Counted from the first letter of the stretch, positions 1 through 12,700 are shown. The stretch is DNA of 64,000 nt from Culex pipiens pallens (GCF_016801865.2 NC_068938.1:15906746-15970745), one strand, 5' to 3'. Notes: generated by a model from the letters alone, not told the origin. Translations and numbers: made by a program.

Positions 1-402
1 GTGCCTATCGCGGTTTCGTCAAAGACGGATCCACGGTGGTAATTTTATTGCTCACACACACACGCACACATTGAACGACACAGTATGTGCACCAAATTGG
101 GAGGAATTCTGTTCTAATGAAGATTGTTAGGAAGGTGACCGGAAAACTAGAATGATTTGGGGCAATGGGGTTGGGACCACATTGATAGAATATTGGCCAC
201 ACCCGGAGTGGCCAGTGCCCTGGGGAAGGTTCTTCCGGGGGGACATTTACCGAACCATACGACTTGGGGCAATATGGGTATCAAAATTCATGTTTTTTGA
301 AACTGGTAATGGAAATGGCCATTTTGAACGGATTGGCCACACCCGGAGTGGCCAGTGCCCTGGGAAAGGTTCTACCGGGGGGACATTAATCGAACCATAC
401 GA
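1..402 (+). repeat. Foldback-family arm, copy 1 (cut by window start)
   Basis: This stretch is nearly identical to the reverse complement of about 974-1374; the first 200 bases encode the same 65-residue reading frame as 1173-1370 on the other strand. It carries a short CA-type run near 52-74 and 140-bp sub-units that begin GGCCACACCCGGAGTGGCC, itself a small hairpin. The element probably continues to the left of the window. The reading frames across it are by-products of the repeat, not genes. Identity to the inverted copy is higher than that copy's identity to the third copy at 1513-2051. Confidence 0.8.
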
Positions 403-409
403 CTTGGGG

Positions 410-574
410 ACCATCCATAAACCACGTGGACACATAAGGGGGGGGGGGGGGTGGGTATGGCGATTGTCCACGCTCCATACAAAAAAGTTTTTTTTTGTAT
501 GGACAATTGTCCACGAAGGGGGGGGGGGGGTTCGAGATTCCCAAAAAAGTGTCCACGTGGTTTATGGATGGTCC
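410..574. mobile_element. Poly-G hairpin MITE inserted in the foldback arm
   Basis: A 165-bp near-palindrome. The arms (GACCATCCATAAACCACG and its complement, about 25 bp) are perfect, and each half has a run of 12-13 G. A second inner hairpin pairs CCATACAAAAAA with TTTTTTGTATGG. It is flanked by CTTGGGG on both sides (403-409 and 575-581), which fits a 7-8 bp target duplication in the arm repeat. There is no coding capacity. A diverged half of the same family lies at about 40346-40425, and the CATCCATAA-type terminus also appears at about 7262-7272. Confidence 0.75.
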
Positions 575-837
575 CTTGGGGCAATTTTGATACCCATATT
601 ACCCCAAGTCGTATAGTTCGGTAAATGTCCCCCGGAAGAACCTTGCCCAGGGCAATGGCCACTCTGGGTGTGGCCAATCCGGTCAAAATGGCCATTTTAA
701 TTGAAAAAACGAAGTTGACTTTATAGCTGTCGGCCACCATTGCTAGTACCAACCACTAGTGTCTTCCTTTTAACTACAAGGACTTCGCCGCCCTGGGCTC
801 CTAAGTGTTTGAGTACGGCACGGAGCGACGGCGCCGG
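575..837 (-). repeat. Inverted foldback sub-unit and spacer
   Basis: From about 582 to 690 one foldback sub-unit runs in reverse orientation, ending at GGTCAAAATGGCC. The part from about 691 to 837 matches neither arm. It is more GC-rich than its surroundings and has no recognisable gene; it could be host DNA or a fragment of another repeat. Confidence 0.55.
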
Positions 838-2051
838 AATATTGCCAAAACAAGTATGGTTCGGAAAATGCCACGGAACCGGCCACTCTAGGTTGTGGTC
901 ACCACAATCAAAATGGTTATTTTCATGTCCAGTATCAAAAACCATGAATTTTGATACCCATATTGCCCCAAGTCGTATGGTTCGATTAATGTCCCCCCGG
1001 TAGAACCTTCCCCAGTGCACTGGCCACTCCGGGTGTGGCCAATCCGTTCAAAATGGCCATTTCCATTACCAGTTTCAAAAAACATGAATTTTGATACCCA
1101 TATTGCCCCAAGTCGTATGGTTCGGTAAATGTCCCCCCGGAAGCACCTTCCCCAGGGCACTGGCCACTCCGGGTGTGGCCAATATTCTATCAATGTGGTC
1201 CCAACCCCATTGCCCCAAATCATTCTAGTTTTCCGGTCACCTTCCTAACAATCTTCATTAGAACAGAATTCCTCCCAATTTGGTGCACATACTGTGTCGT
1301 TCAATGTGTGCGTGTGTGTGTGAGCAATAAAATTACCACCGTGGATCCGTCTTTGACGAAACCGCGATAGGCACTGAAATTTTCTGAGGCTAAGTGCTAG
1401 CTTATATAGTTCGCATGAAATGTGGCAACAGTGGTGCCAAACTCTCGCGTGCAACATGTTGTCACATTTCATGCAAACTATTTAAGCTAGCACTTAGCCT
1501 CAGAAAATTTCAGTGCCAACCGTGGTTTCATCGAAGACGGATCCACGGTGGTAATTGTATTGCCCATACACACACACGCACACATTGGAAGACACAGTTT
1601 GTGCACCAACTTGGGAGGAATTCTGTGTTAATGAAGATTGTTAGGAAGGTGACCGGAAAACTAGAATGATTTGGGGCAATGGGGTTGGGACCAAATTGAT
1701 AGAATATTGGCCACACCCGGAGTGGCCAGTGCCCTGGGGAAGGTTCTTCCGAGGGGACATTAATCGAACCATACGACTTGGGGCAATATGGGTATCAAAA
1801 TTCATGGTTTTTGAAACTGGTAATGAAAATGGCCATTTCGACCGGATTGGCCACACCCGGAGTGGCCAGTGCCCTGGGGAAGGTTCTACCGGGGGGACAT
1901 TAATCGAACCATACGACTTGGGGCAATATGGGTATCAAAATTCATGGTTTTTGATACTGGACATGAAAATAACCATTTTGATTGTGGTGACCACAACCTA
2001 GAGTGGCCGGTTCCGTGGCATTTTCCGAACCATACTTGTTTTGGCAATATT
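838..2051. mobile_element. Foldback-type palindromic element
   Basis: A palindrome of about 1.2 kb centred near 1444. The outer ends read AATATTGCCAAAACAAGTAT and its complement. The inner part (about 1376-1510) is a second hairpin around AGCTAGCACTTAGCCTCAG. Each arm contains two full 140-bp sub-units (for example starting at 1709 and 1849) and a diverged third. The arms differ by several percent. No transposase is encoded and I see no clear target duplication. Long, internally repeated inverted arms are the hallmark of foldback elements; relationship to any named family is not claimed. Confidence 0.8.
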
Positions 2052-2624
2052 TTCGTGTTTTGGCAATTTATTTCCACAGAGGTGCCAAAGATTGGAAACA
2101 TTTAATTAGAATAAATTATTCAGGATTAAATAAATAGGCAATGATTTAAAAATAAAATGTAATAGAATAATTTTTTAGGAGTTTTGTACAAAGTTCTTTG
2201 TCATATTGGTCATGTAGAACATAACCACCTGCACCTTTTTTAATTATGGTGACAATACAAATATTACTTAGGAAAATATAAAACTTGAAATTGCAAGCTA
2301 TAGTGTAACCACATGCATGAAAATAATTTTTTTTAAATATTCAAGTGTCGAGCATTTTTTTTCTCAAAAAAATGCCGGCGAATATTGTATTTTGGAAAAT
2401 AAGCTCTAATTGGCTGACATTTAGAAAAACCTCATGTATTCAATTTTTGTTCTTGACAAGGCTTACAAATAAAGAAACAAAAATGGACCTTATTATGAAA
2501 AATTAAAAACGTTCCTGTTTATTTTATCAATAAATTGGGCTTAAAATGGATATAACATAAACACCTTATGAAAATATTAAAGCAAATTCGATTTAAAAAC
2601 TGAAGTGTTGTTTGTTTAGATAAG
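2052..2624. other. AT-rich non-coding DNA
   Basis: No gene is visible. About 2185-2270 (ACAAAGTTCTTTGTCATATTGGTCATG and following) resembles 52690-52770, so an old dispersed repeat is present. The 72-residue minus-strand frame at 2519-2737 runs into the hAT element and is not a gene. Confidence 0.6.
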
Positions 2625-2632
2625 GTTTCTAT

Positions 2633-3582
2633 TAGAGGATGACGAGCGGGAATTCCCGGGAAATCGGCAATTTTTTGACCTCTCGATTCCCGGGAAATTT
2701 GGTCGAGACTCCCGGGAAATTTTATACTTATAAACATCGGACCAAAATTAATAAACTAATCAGAAAAACATTTGAAAAATTCGAAATTATTTAGAACATT
2801 AGATGTTCAATGTTCGATTTCCAAGATTAAATTGATCAATGCTTCTCTAATCTTCTTATTCTAAAAGTGTGAATATTAACTTTTCAAGAATTCCAATAAA
2901 TTTAATTGAGTGTAACCAAAAAATGTGGAACCCAAAATTAACATTGAAGCATAATTAGCAGTTACACACCATAAATGAAATATTTTTTATTTCTAAGAGG
3001 GAAAAGCCTTTTCAAGATAAGTTTAATTTCCATATTCCCTCTCGAGCATTGCATAACTCATAGTCTATTTTTTTTTTTAATTCTAAGTAAGTCAATTTCG
3101 CTTTATCGAGTCATTTTGTGTTTTGCATATTAAATTATATTTATAGAATAAAAATCAGGCATTTTTTGTAAGCGGACACTAAGTCCGCGAATTGTGAACA
3201 TTTACAGTTGACCTTAAGAAGGAAAAAAAAACAATTTAAAGTTTTTGTTTTGAGTCGTTATTTATCATATTGCAGAATGCCATATTGCATAAATGGATAA
3301 TTATATATTAGTTATTTTTTTACTTTCAAAAAATCTAATACAAGTTTAACAAAAAGTTTGTGCAACTTTGGAAAAATCAATCAGTGCGAATGAAGGTTCG
3401 TAAACATTTTAAACTGCAATTCGAGTCCCAAAAAGGCTCGAGAAACGATTTTGTATTCGTAGATTGAGGGAACACTATTAGCTAGTTAAAAAAATTCCCG
3501 GGTCCCGGGAATTCCCGGGAAATGGCAAAACTCAACTCTCGATTCCCGGGAAATTGAAAATCTCGAGAATCGTCACCCTCTA
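2633..3582. mobile_element. Non-autonomous hAT-type element, copy A
   Basis: The termini are TAGAGG(A)TGACGA and TCGTCACCCTCTA, flanked by GTTTCTAT (2625-2632) and GTTTCCAT (3583-3590), an 8-bp target duplication with one mismatch. Eight-base duplications and short TIRs are typical of the hAT superfamily. Both subterminal regions contain repeated TCCCGGGAA-type palindromes, three on the left and about four on the right, which could be transposase-binding sites. The 950-bp interior is AT-rich with no transposase. A second copy is at 8007-8912. Confidence 0.88.
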
Positions 3583-3590
3583 GTTTCCAT

Positions 3591-4095
3591 GCATTCCAAA
3601 AACCTTTTTTTTTATCATGACGGTCTCAACATTTTTTGAAGATAATTTGTAAAAATATGAAAATATTTTGAAAAATTACGAAAATATTTTGTAGAATCAT
3701 GATTATTTTTTTTTAAATATTCAACATTTTTGGAAAATATTTTAAAATTTATAAAAAAAAATTAAAAAATTTGAAATTATTTTGTAGAATTGTGAGTATT
3801 TTTTCAAATAATTAAAATATTTTGTAAAATTATGAAAATGTGTTGTAATATTATGAAAAGTAAGGTTTGTATGCTTCCAAAAAAACCTTTTTTTAATCAT
3901 GATCCGACCTCAAATTTTTTGAAGATATTTTGTAAAATTATCAAAATATTTTGTAGAATTATTATTATTTCAAAAAAATGTATTTAAATATTTTGCAAAA
4001 TGATAAAAATATTTAATAAAATTATGACAATATTTTGTAATGTTATGAAAATATTTTGTAACATTCTGAAAACATTTGCATGTTGAAAATTGGAC
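3591..4095 (+). repeat. Diverged tandem duplication in AT-rich DNA
   Basis: The segment starting near 3593 (CATTCCAAAAACC, then ATCATGACGGTCTCAACA) recurs near 3871 (CTTCCAAAAAAACC, then ATCATGATCCGACCTCAAA), giving an offset of about 280 bp. Both are followed by many variants of AATATTTTGTAAAATTATGAAAATATTTTG. No coding sequence is present. Confidence 0.6.
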
Positions 4096-4099
4096 AGTT

Positions 4100-5140
4100 T
4101 TACAAAGATTTCGTTTTTAACATTGAAAATCTGACCAATAGCGAAGTTTCGTGAGTTCAAAAATTGAAGCTAATTGGAAAACAATAAAAATTAAATTTAT
4201 CTCAACTTTTACCTTTCGATTGAAAATCGGAAATTATTTTTGAAAAAAATCATTTCTATGTAAAATAATGTATATCCAAAAGTGTTAACATATGGAACAA
4301 TCCTGAAATTTTCCAATCTTTTCGGAAACAATATGTTATTTTATTTTAAATCAAGACTAACAATTCAAAAGTGCCAAATATGAAATATTACGCTCATTAG
4401 AAATGTCAGGATTGATTCAAAAAAAAATTAAATATTGTTTTCGAAAAGATCTGGAAATTTTACGAATGTTTCATGTTTTAACATTGAAAATGAGACTCAA
4501 AGAACATCAATTATCCTGTTTTCAAATCTTTGCATGGCAATGTCTTAGCAACTAAGGGTCGTATCAACAAAGTTTTTAAAAGCAAAATATAGAGACATTT
4601 TTCGGCTTCAAAAGTGGGCAAACATGGGCACTAATTTAAAAAAATAATAACTGCGACTATTTTCAAAAAAGTTATCAAAAATGGCTTTAACTTAAAACCG
4701 GTGCATTTTATCAAAATTTCACTATTGTACTTTTTTGCGATTTTTGCATATTCTGTAAATTTCTAAAATGTTGACATTTGATGATTCAAATCAGAAAATA
4801 CAAAAAATAAAAATAGTGTTTTTTTTGCAAATCAAGTTTTAGTGACAAAAAAGTGAAATAAAAAATCACAAAAAAATTTACCGCGTACAATATTTTTTTG
4901 TTTAGTCCTTATCCTTACCTACAACTTAGCCGACGACACCAAATCGATCAAAAAATTCCTTATTTTTTTTTTTTAATTTTCATATCCCATTTTTGTATGG
5001 ACAGCTGCCAAATTTGTAAAATTATATGGAAGAACTAATTATGCCAAATGGCTTCTTTGGGCATACCGAAGGCACTTGAAAAGTTTCAGGCGGATTAAAA
5101 AATCAAAAAAATCGAGTGACCTAAATCTCAGAAAATTGCT
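4100..5140 (+). repeat. Dispersed AT-rich repeat (single arm)
   Basis: About 4450-5040 is recognisably the same family as the right arm at 46260-46796 and 47547-47620. Shared anchors are AAACATGGGCACT, CTGCGACTATTTTCAAAAAAG, CAAATCAAGTTTTAG and CCTACAACTT(A/T)GCCGA(C/A)GACACCAAAT. Unlike the 45-47 kb copy, no opposing arm is seen here. It has no coding capacity. Confidence 0.7.
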
Positions 5141-6990
5141 CTCTACTTAAGTAGAAGCTTGGGGATTTAGGTTTTAAAACCAGTTTAAAATATTGGAACA
5201 TTGGTCCATCAGAAATTTTTGAAAAAATAAAAAAACTCCTCAAATCAGTCACCATTTCTAAAGTAACGAAGTCTCGGACATCGATCCAATACGATTTTCA
5301 CTGTCGAAAATAAAAGTTTCGTAAAATTTTGCGATAAATAATTTTAAATAAGGCTTCTTACTGTTAAAGATATGAACAGTATGTATTTTTGATTATTTCT
5401 AGATGGTTTAATCACAAATATTTTCAATTCTATTTAATACAAGTTTGAATGCATGCCCCAAATATAAAATCAGGATCATTGCAATAAAATATTCTAATTA
5501 AATAATCTGATCCGATATAAAACGCCAGTTACACATGAACCTAGGTGCCATTAAATCACATCATTGAGAGTACAGCAAAAAGACAATCCCAACCGCGTAT
5601 GTAGAACAAATGTCACCACCGACCGCCTGTAAATAGCATATCTATTTGCACCGCGTTCACAAACCAGGAAAATGTCACCCTCGCTGCGTGAGTGTGTTCC
5701 GTCAAGCCGGAATCTGGCACCGTGGGAACGAACCGGGACAGAATTTGCATTTTCACTTACTTACTTCTAGGTGGGAGTGCTAAAATTAGCCAGGTTGAAG
5801 AAACTCGCGAAATAGTTTTCAGTAACTCGGTAGTTGCTTCAGTACTAGCAACTTACGATTAATTATCGGGAAATTAATTCCGGATTATAAGCAACTTAAG
5901 TCGGCATTCATGTAAACAGACATTTTCGCAGAAGCAAACGTGGAAACCTTGGATCACTCCAGTCGAATCATAAATCTTCCAGTCCGAGCTACCTGAAGTA
6001 AAAAGCTGGTTCCCCCATTTTCCCATTAAAGTCCAACTTGTGCAAATGTCTCGTCCGAAGAAAGACAGATGGCTTAACAGAACCGAACATTTCTTCGCCA
6101 GGCGACTGGTTTTGGATGCAACATTGTAGCAGCTTCTTCTGCAGGTTCGCGGAATGAATCCGGTTCCAATCTGTCAGCACAGTCCGAAACCTGGCCTGAT
6201 AAATGACTGACCATTCGTAACCTCGCGCAAATCGAGCCATATATCTGCCAATCAGTAATTCAATTACGCGGCCAAAATGAGCACCAGCGACTGTGAGGGT
6301 TAATTGTTTGTGAAATTTCGTTGACATTTGCCTTGAATCGATTGCTGGAGGACTGCAAAAAAAAAGTGCCACAATAGACACACCACCAAAGGGGGTAAAA
6401 CCGGAATTTCTCCAAAGTCTGAGCTGCGCGCGCTATTAATTGGCCGTATCTTTATGAATACCAATTAGGCCTATGGCATATTCATAGGAGCGGGAGAAGC
6501 AGAAGAAATGAGTTGGTCAGTCCGTGAGTCGGTTAATAAATAAAATCGACGAGTTGTTCGCGGCGTAGAAGCAAAACAAAAGGCCGCCTTGCACGAAAAC
6601 GGTGTAGTTGAAGAGTATTTATCATAAATGCATAATTTCTGTGTCAATTTCCAGCGTAGAATGATATTCGTGGCGGCGACGACGACGAGTGAGCTTTCCT
6701 TGTTTTGTGTCTCTTTCTAATGTGATCGCCCGTACACCGGTATGGGTGAGAAATGGTGCTGAATTAGAAATGGCCACCGCTGCTGACTGGCTGGTTCGGA
6801 AAAAGGTAGTCGTGCGGTAAATTATGGAATTAAGTTAAGCTTTGTGAAGCTAGCCGGCAAACAAATGGATTGCCATTAGAGTATTAATCGGTTTTTAAAG
6901 GAATCGAAAAATAAAGCACAATATATTTTTTAGAGAAATTTTACCCTTTGATGACTACTCACGCGTTTCTTTCGATATTTTCATAGAAAA
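5141..6990. other. Mostly single-copy non-coding block
   Basis: Beyond about 5550 the base composition becomes balanced. No exon or RNA gene can be supported; the 130-residue minus frame at 5989-6381 lacks recognisable domains or codon-like bias. The stretch 6420-6500 has several homeodomain-type TAAT and ATTA cores in GC-balanced DNA, which could be regulatory, but that is a guess. Confidence 0.4.
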
Positions 6991-7998
6991 TTTAATGGAA
7001 AAAACACTTTTTTTTGTATTTGATCTTTTGATTTTTTTATTTGAACGTAATTTTCGAACCAACTAAATAGCATTAATATAAAAATATTTTATTTGTAATT
7101 TTCACAGGAAAACTTTGTCAGCAGCAAGATAGCACCATATTTTCTTCGGGAAAGTTTAGGAAAATGTTACCAATTTTAACGCAATTCGATTGAAAAAGTT
7201 TTTCATACAAATTTCTTGGGCCGAACCCCCTTGTTTGACAATTATTTTGTCGACGTAAATTATGGATGACCCCTAATTGTTTTTCTTCTTTAATTTTATG
7301 ATTTTTTAACACATATTGTTTCATCTTCCTTAGAACAACTTGCGTGATTAAACAGCACAAAGAAGTGTAATGTTCGACGTTGTCAATTTCGATTAAAAAA
7401 AAAATATTAAATTTTTTTTTTAAACCCTATTAGTAATGTTAAAATTATTAATGTGTAATTTGAAAACCTTGAAAGCTAATATTAATAGTAATTGAATTTG
7501 CTGAAAATGGTAACAAATTTAAATTTGAATTTGAAAATCAACTTTAGGTTATCAAGTTGAGTCAAGACTATTTTGTTGCTTTTATTTTTTTTAATGCGCA
7601 AATTCAGCGAAAAACCCTTATCATTTTGTTTCGTTAAATTTCAAATTTTTGAATTTCATTTTTAAATTGACAGTTTATTTTTCAAATAAACATAAATATT
7701 TATTATTTTTTATACTACCGTCAATATTTTTTCTGAAAAGATTTGGCATAAAGGATTACAATTACTGAAAGCTTTATTTTCAGAATAATTCTAGATTACT
7801 TTTTCAAAACCACCAATGCGCCATGGGTTTCATATGTACAAAGAACCTTTTGGTAAAGTGAGCGAGAATTCTTTAAAAGCTTTTTTTTTAAGTTTACTCT
7901 TACTTTTTTCATTTTGATAACCTCTGTAAAAATAAATCAAAATCTCTTGATAAATAAAAACATTTGCAATAATCTGTCTCATTATAAAAGTTCATATC
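6991..7998. other. AT-rich DNA with a CATCCATAA-type repeat fragment
   Basis: About 7110-7275 read on the minus strand begins GGGGTCATCCATAATTTACG and continues through GGGGGTTCGGCCCAAG. This resembles the terminal sequence of the hairpin MITE at 410-574 in its CATCCATAA core. The rest is AT-rich, with no gene visible. Confidence 0.5.
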
Positions 7999-8006
7999 GT
8001 TACAGC

Positions 8007-8912
8007 TAGAGGGTGACGAGCGGGAATTCCCGGGAAAAAAAATCCCGAACGAACGAAATCGACCATTTTTGGACCTCTCGATTCCCGGAAAATTCGGTCG
8101 AGACTCCCGGAAAGTTTTATACTTATTTTATCAAAGCAAAATTATATAAACTAATCAGAAAATTATTTGAAAAATTCTCAATTCTTGGAAGTTCAATGTT
8201 CTATGTCCAAGTTCGAATAAACCAATGCTTTTCTGACCTTCTTATTCAGAAAGTCTAAAATTTAACTTGTCACTAATTCCAATAACTATAATTGAGAGAA
8301 GACAAAAACAATTGGACCCCAAAATTTATCTTGAAGTATACTTAGCAGTTACATCCCAGAAACGAAATCTAAAGTTTTAAAATTATTTTTATTTATTATT
8401 TCTATGAGAGGGAAAAGCTTTTTCAAAATAAATTCAATTTCCATATCCTCTCTCGAGCATAGGTAGTTTCGCTGTATCAAGGTAAAAGGAAACTTTTTTG
8501 ATGTCAATAAGTCATTTTGCGTTTCACGTTAACCTCAATATTCAATTATATTTTGGGAAAACAATTGTGAACATTCGGGTTTCCTGATAACTGTAAATAT
8601 TTCTTCAATTAATATAAACAGTTTACCCTAAACAGGAAAAAACAAGTTTAAATTTCTGTTTTTAATTCGTTAATCGATCGTTCGTTCGTTAATAATCAAA
8701 AGGTAAATATAGTTCCTCATATAACGAGCATACTGAAGTTAACGTTCCATAGAATAAGTATGAGTAAAATGTAACTTAATTGATTGAAAAGAAATTATTG
8801 CCACTATTGGCGTAGAAAAAAAAACTCCCGGGTCCCGGGAATTCCCGGGAAATGGCCAAATTCAACTCTCGATTCCCGAGAAATTGAAAATCTCGAGAAT
8901 CGTCACCCTCTA
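8007..8912. mobile_element. Non-autonomous hAT-type element, copy B
   Basis: A 906-bp sister of 2633-3582. The ends are TAGAGGGTGACGA and TCGTCACCCTCTA, flanked by a perfect 8-bp target duplication GTTACAGC (7999-8006 and 8913-8920). The same subterminal TCCCGGGAA motifs are present near 8024-8110 and 8826-8880. Interior similarity to copy A (for example TTATACTTATTTTATC, and GAGGGAAAAGC near 8410) shows both derive from one internally deleted parent. No transposase is encoded. Confidence 0.92.
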
Positions 8913-8920
8913 GTTACAGC

Positions 8921-9730
8921 AAAGAAAAATTTGAGTTTGGAATTCCAAAATTCCAGAATTTCAAAATTAAAAAAACCGCTCAAAGTTGGTCCGAAAAATC
9001 AGGGGGCAAAAAAAAGTTTTACAAAAAAAAAACAAAAAAAATCAATGGAAATAGAAGTCTAATCCCCTGATTCAATCAATCTTTTTTCAGTAAAATCGCT
9101 GTATCTCGCCAAAAGTTTATTTTAATTTGAGGTTTACATTGATTTTTAAAATTGTCGGTGGAACACGATGGTGATAAAAATATATATAAGGAATTGCTTA
9201 AAACTGAATTTTAATACTTAAAACATGAAAAAATATAATATCAGAGGGCATTTAAGGGTTACAATTTTATTTTTATCGAATTCCTTGGACAATTTTCTAT
9301 AAAATGCAAATGCAAGGCTTTAGCTCAAATAATTGCAAAGTTATGATTATAAGAAAAAAAAGTTTTTCAGAAAATCGTCAAAAAAGGGGCGGTGCCAAAA
9401 ATAGAGGGATGGTCCAATCAGGACCAAACTTGGGTTTTCTGTTAACTATCGATAGATGAACGTTCCCCCCAAGTTTGTTCCAAATCGGCGAAGGTCGAGT
9501 CCAAAAGTGTACCCATATACATACATATTTAGCATGTTTGGGCTCGTTTAAAATATTTTCATCGCAAAAACTTCTAATTCTCGCAATTTTTTTTGTGTGT
9601 ATTAACACATTTTGGAAACTTATGATTGCAAAACAAGTGGACAATGTTAAAACTATGTTTACTTTTATTTATTTTTTGCCACCTTTCAACTTTGGTTGGA
9701 CCCGAAGGACATAAAGTTTTAAAAATATTT
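8921..9730. repeat. Dispersed AT-rich repeats
   Basis: About 8975-9075 contains GAAAAATCAGGGGGCAAAAA and GGAAATAGAAGTCTAAT. This short repeat is shared with 36660-36790 (inverted) and 42210-42305. About 9380-9550 (GGGATGGTCCAATCAGGACC and following) looks like another mosquito dispersed repeat, but I see no second copy in this window. Reading frames on both strands are shadows. Confidence 0.55.
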
Positions 9731-12700
9731 TCAACGACCTTATTATGTTCAGATAATTGCAGGTCATACCTACAGGATGCAGTGTTCAAAAACTTACATG
9801 TTTTGATGTTTTCGGCGTTTTTTTCCAGATTTTTTTTAATTCAATTTTCAATGCTTCAATGCTGGTCAGAATATGTGAATACACTATGGTATTTTTTCTG
9901 CTTAAATATATTTGCAGTATTTATTCCTAAAATCAATTGAACTTCTTTACTTCTTTTATTTCTCAAATTGTTCAGAATGTTCAGATATGACTGGCTATGA
10001 AAGCAATTTCAATCATAAACTCGCAATTTAATTTCTAAATAAGTACTTCAACACACGATTGGTACATCTCCTCCATGACGGGGGTACCGACCCCGCCCAG
10101 ATCTTCATGACCGATAGTGGGTAGCCTTCCCCTTTCTCTCTATCGCTCCCCTTCGGCACACCATGAAATTCTTATTCATATGCAAAACCTATAAATCAAG
10201 CCCCCCGGAATGGTCCAGCTACCAGCTGACGCGCTCTGGCCCTGCCCATAAATTATGCTGATCGCACATAGTTAATCACACTGTTCAGAATTTTTAATGG
10301 CCCATTACGGGAGAAATGACGGACATTCATCCGCCGGCCTGAAATACTGGTATTATCAAAGCTCACCACTGGGAGTCTCTGTATCATGTGTGCGATTTTG
10401 ATCTGCTCGGAAACGAGTTATGCTAAAGTTATGCTGTGTAGAACCTTTTTCATGTGCACAACATTGTAATGTCTCTAATAAGCGTGTAGTTTCTTCTAGG
10501 TTCCGATGAATATTCATCGAGCGTTCATCAAACATGTTCGGCATTAGAATGTGATGGGAGAAAATTTTTCTCGCATGAAAATCGACGAGGGAAATCTCTT
10601 CAGAGATTGCTTCAAGTCATGCGAGCTTCCGATTTAGGGGCGTAACTGAGACTAATTGCGAAATAATGTTGGCTTCGCTTCCTCGAATTTCGCATATCAT
10701 AAATTTAGTGCACTTGAACTAGGGCGAATCACGAACGGAAAAACGCAACACATTGAAGTTGCATAACCCCCATTGAACAAATCGTTCCCATTTTGTTCGC
10801 AAATGCGCCAACACTTTGTGACTATCGCCAATTATTGCGATTAATCTGACCACTTGTCAAAAGTCGTCAATTTTCAGCACTTTTTTTCCCCGCCTCAACT
10901 CCCACAAACGAGTTCATCAAACCAAAGTGCACACGCCCCCTCTACACTCCAAAACAAGTTATCCAAAGCTCAACGAACCGAAGAATACTGCGCGGTCGTG
11001 TGACATATGGAGTTACCTCAGAATCACCCCGTCCCCCAAAAAAAAGAAGTCAAACTCGCGCGTGGGCCAACTTCGTGACTGGCGGCTGTCGGTGGATGAT
11101 TAGTGCCCTGCCGGAGGTTCACACTTCATAAATTTCGCGGCTTCGAAGTGGTGGCTTTTCACGGTAACTAACTTTTTCACCTTTGGAACCTACAATGGTA
11201 GCGCAGCAGGTTGCAACATGGAAAGTCTCTGCTCTTTTTTTGTTCGTCACATATGCTGGTGACTTCAACGGGCGAACAGTGACGACACGCATGAGAACTT
11301 TTTTGGTTGGCGAACGTAATAATTGAACAATTAAACTATTTCAAAATAAATTTATTTTGAAAAAAAAATCAAAATGTAATCCTGTAGAAATATCATCTTT
11401 CTGCTTTTTTCACGCTGGTCACCCTAAGTCCCCCGTCCCATCCGGTAGCAGCATCCGAGTGCAACGTGCTAACGCTCATTTGCGTGATAATGTTTATGAT
11501 ATCGCGCTCGTAATGCCCCCCTCTATGGCCAACCAACAACTAAACCAGAGCTCTGGGAAAGTAAACACCAGCCTGCCAAGCCAGCCAGCATTACTCATCA
11601 GGGCCAATTGCAACGGGACTTTGACTGTCATGTCCGAGATCCGAGTCCACGCCAAGGTTAATGTTCTGCAACGCCACTGCCCCGTGATACAGAAACGCAG
11701 CAGCAGAACATCAACATCCAACGCGTTGCTGTAGCATGTATGCTAACGAGCAGCTATTAGCGTTCGGATGTGTAATTTTATTAGCGCGTAACCGTCCGTC
11801 TGAGGGAAGGTGGAGTGGTCCAACCCGTGGAACAGTACTGCAATTCAATCGTAAAGTCCGCCAGATAACTGTTATTGCTGCCGGAGAAGTGGGTTAGGTT
11901 TCAAATTCCTGAAGGTCGCGCGCAGCAGTTTACACAATCCGGTAGCCTCAAGGACACCAACTTCCCAAAAAGTTTACCGCGGTCGCTTTAAAATTAAAGG
12001 GCTCACTGACCTCCGACTACGCGGCTTAGTCCGGAGAACATGCCAGCATTTCGGCTAAATGTAGAAACCCGTAATTGCTGAGCTCCGAGTTGAACGCAAA
12101 TGATCAGTTCAGCTCGCGAGCAATGCTAATAAGTGCTATTATTCCTTTTGGTTTCGACGATCGCCCAAAAACGGTTTTTCTCTGTTTCATTTAATCGTTG
12201 ACCTAGGCAAACAAGCGTCCACACTTCCAAAACTCAAGATGGTCAGTACGATTAATGAGCTTTTTCGTCTAGCGAATAATTACGCCGAAAATTCCCATGG
12301 ATGATGGATGAGCTGCTAAATGTGGCACCAAAATTGCCTTTTTTCAACGCAATTAGCCTGAACAAATAGCCGCAAATCGTGGTCGCGTCCAAGCAAATGT
12401 CACAAAATTGGTCAATTTGGTCCGAACCGTGCAAGGTTGTGTGACCTGATTAGTTCAAAGTAGCAGTAGCGCAAAAAAATGACCACCAACGCACATTGGT
12501 AGGACTGTTTGACTGAGCTGTGGGGTTAAACGAAGCGAGCACTTTTAATGACTCCATTTTTGTGCACTTTGGGCGGTCTAGATCGATCATAAAGTTTTTT
12601 TTTCTCTGGCAAATATCAGCACACATTTGTTTGGGCTTTTTTTCGAGTGTGGGCAGCCTTGTGGGTTTGTGGAGTTGACTTTCGATTTGCGCAAGTTTAG

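Noticed and set aside
152..616. 154-residue plus frame and overlapping frames in 1-2100
   Set aside because: They run through inverted repeats and the poly-G hairpin, and change with each arm; shadows of repeats.
5751..5780. Plus-strand AG/GT junction (ACTTACTTCTAG then GTGGGAG)
   Set aside because: It is on the strand opposite the gene, the donor is weak and the pyrimidine tract is mediocre.
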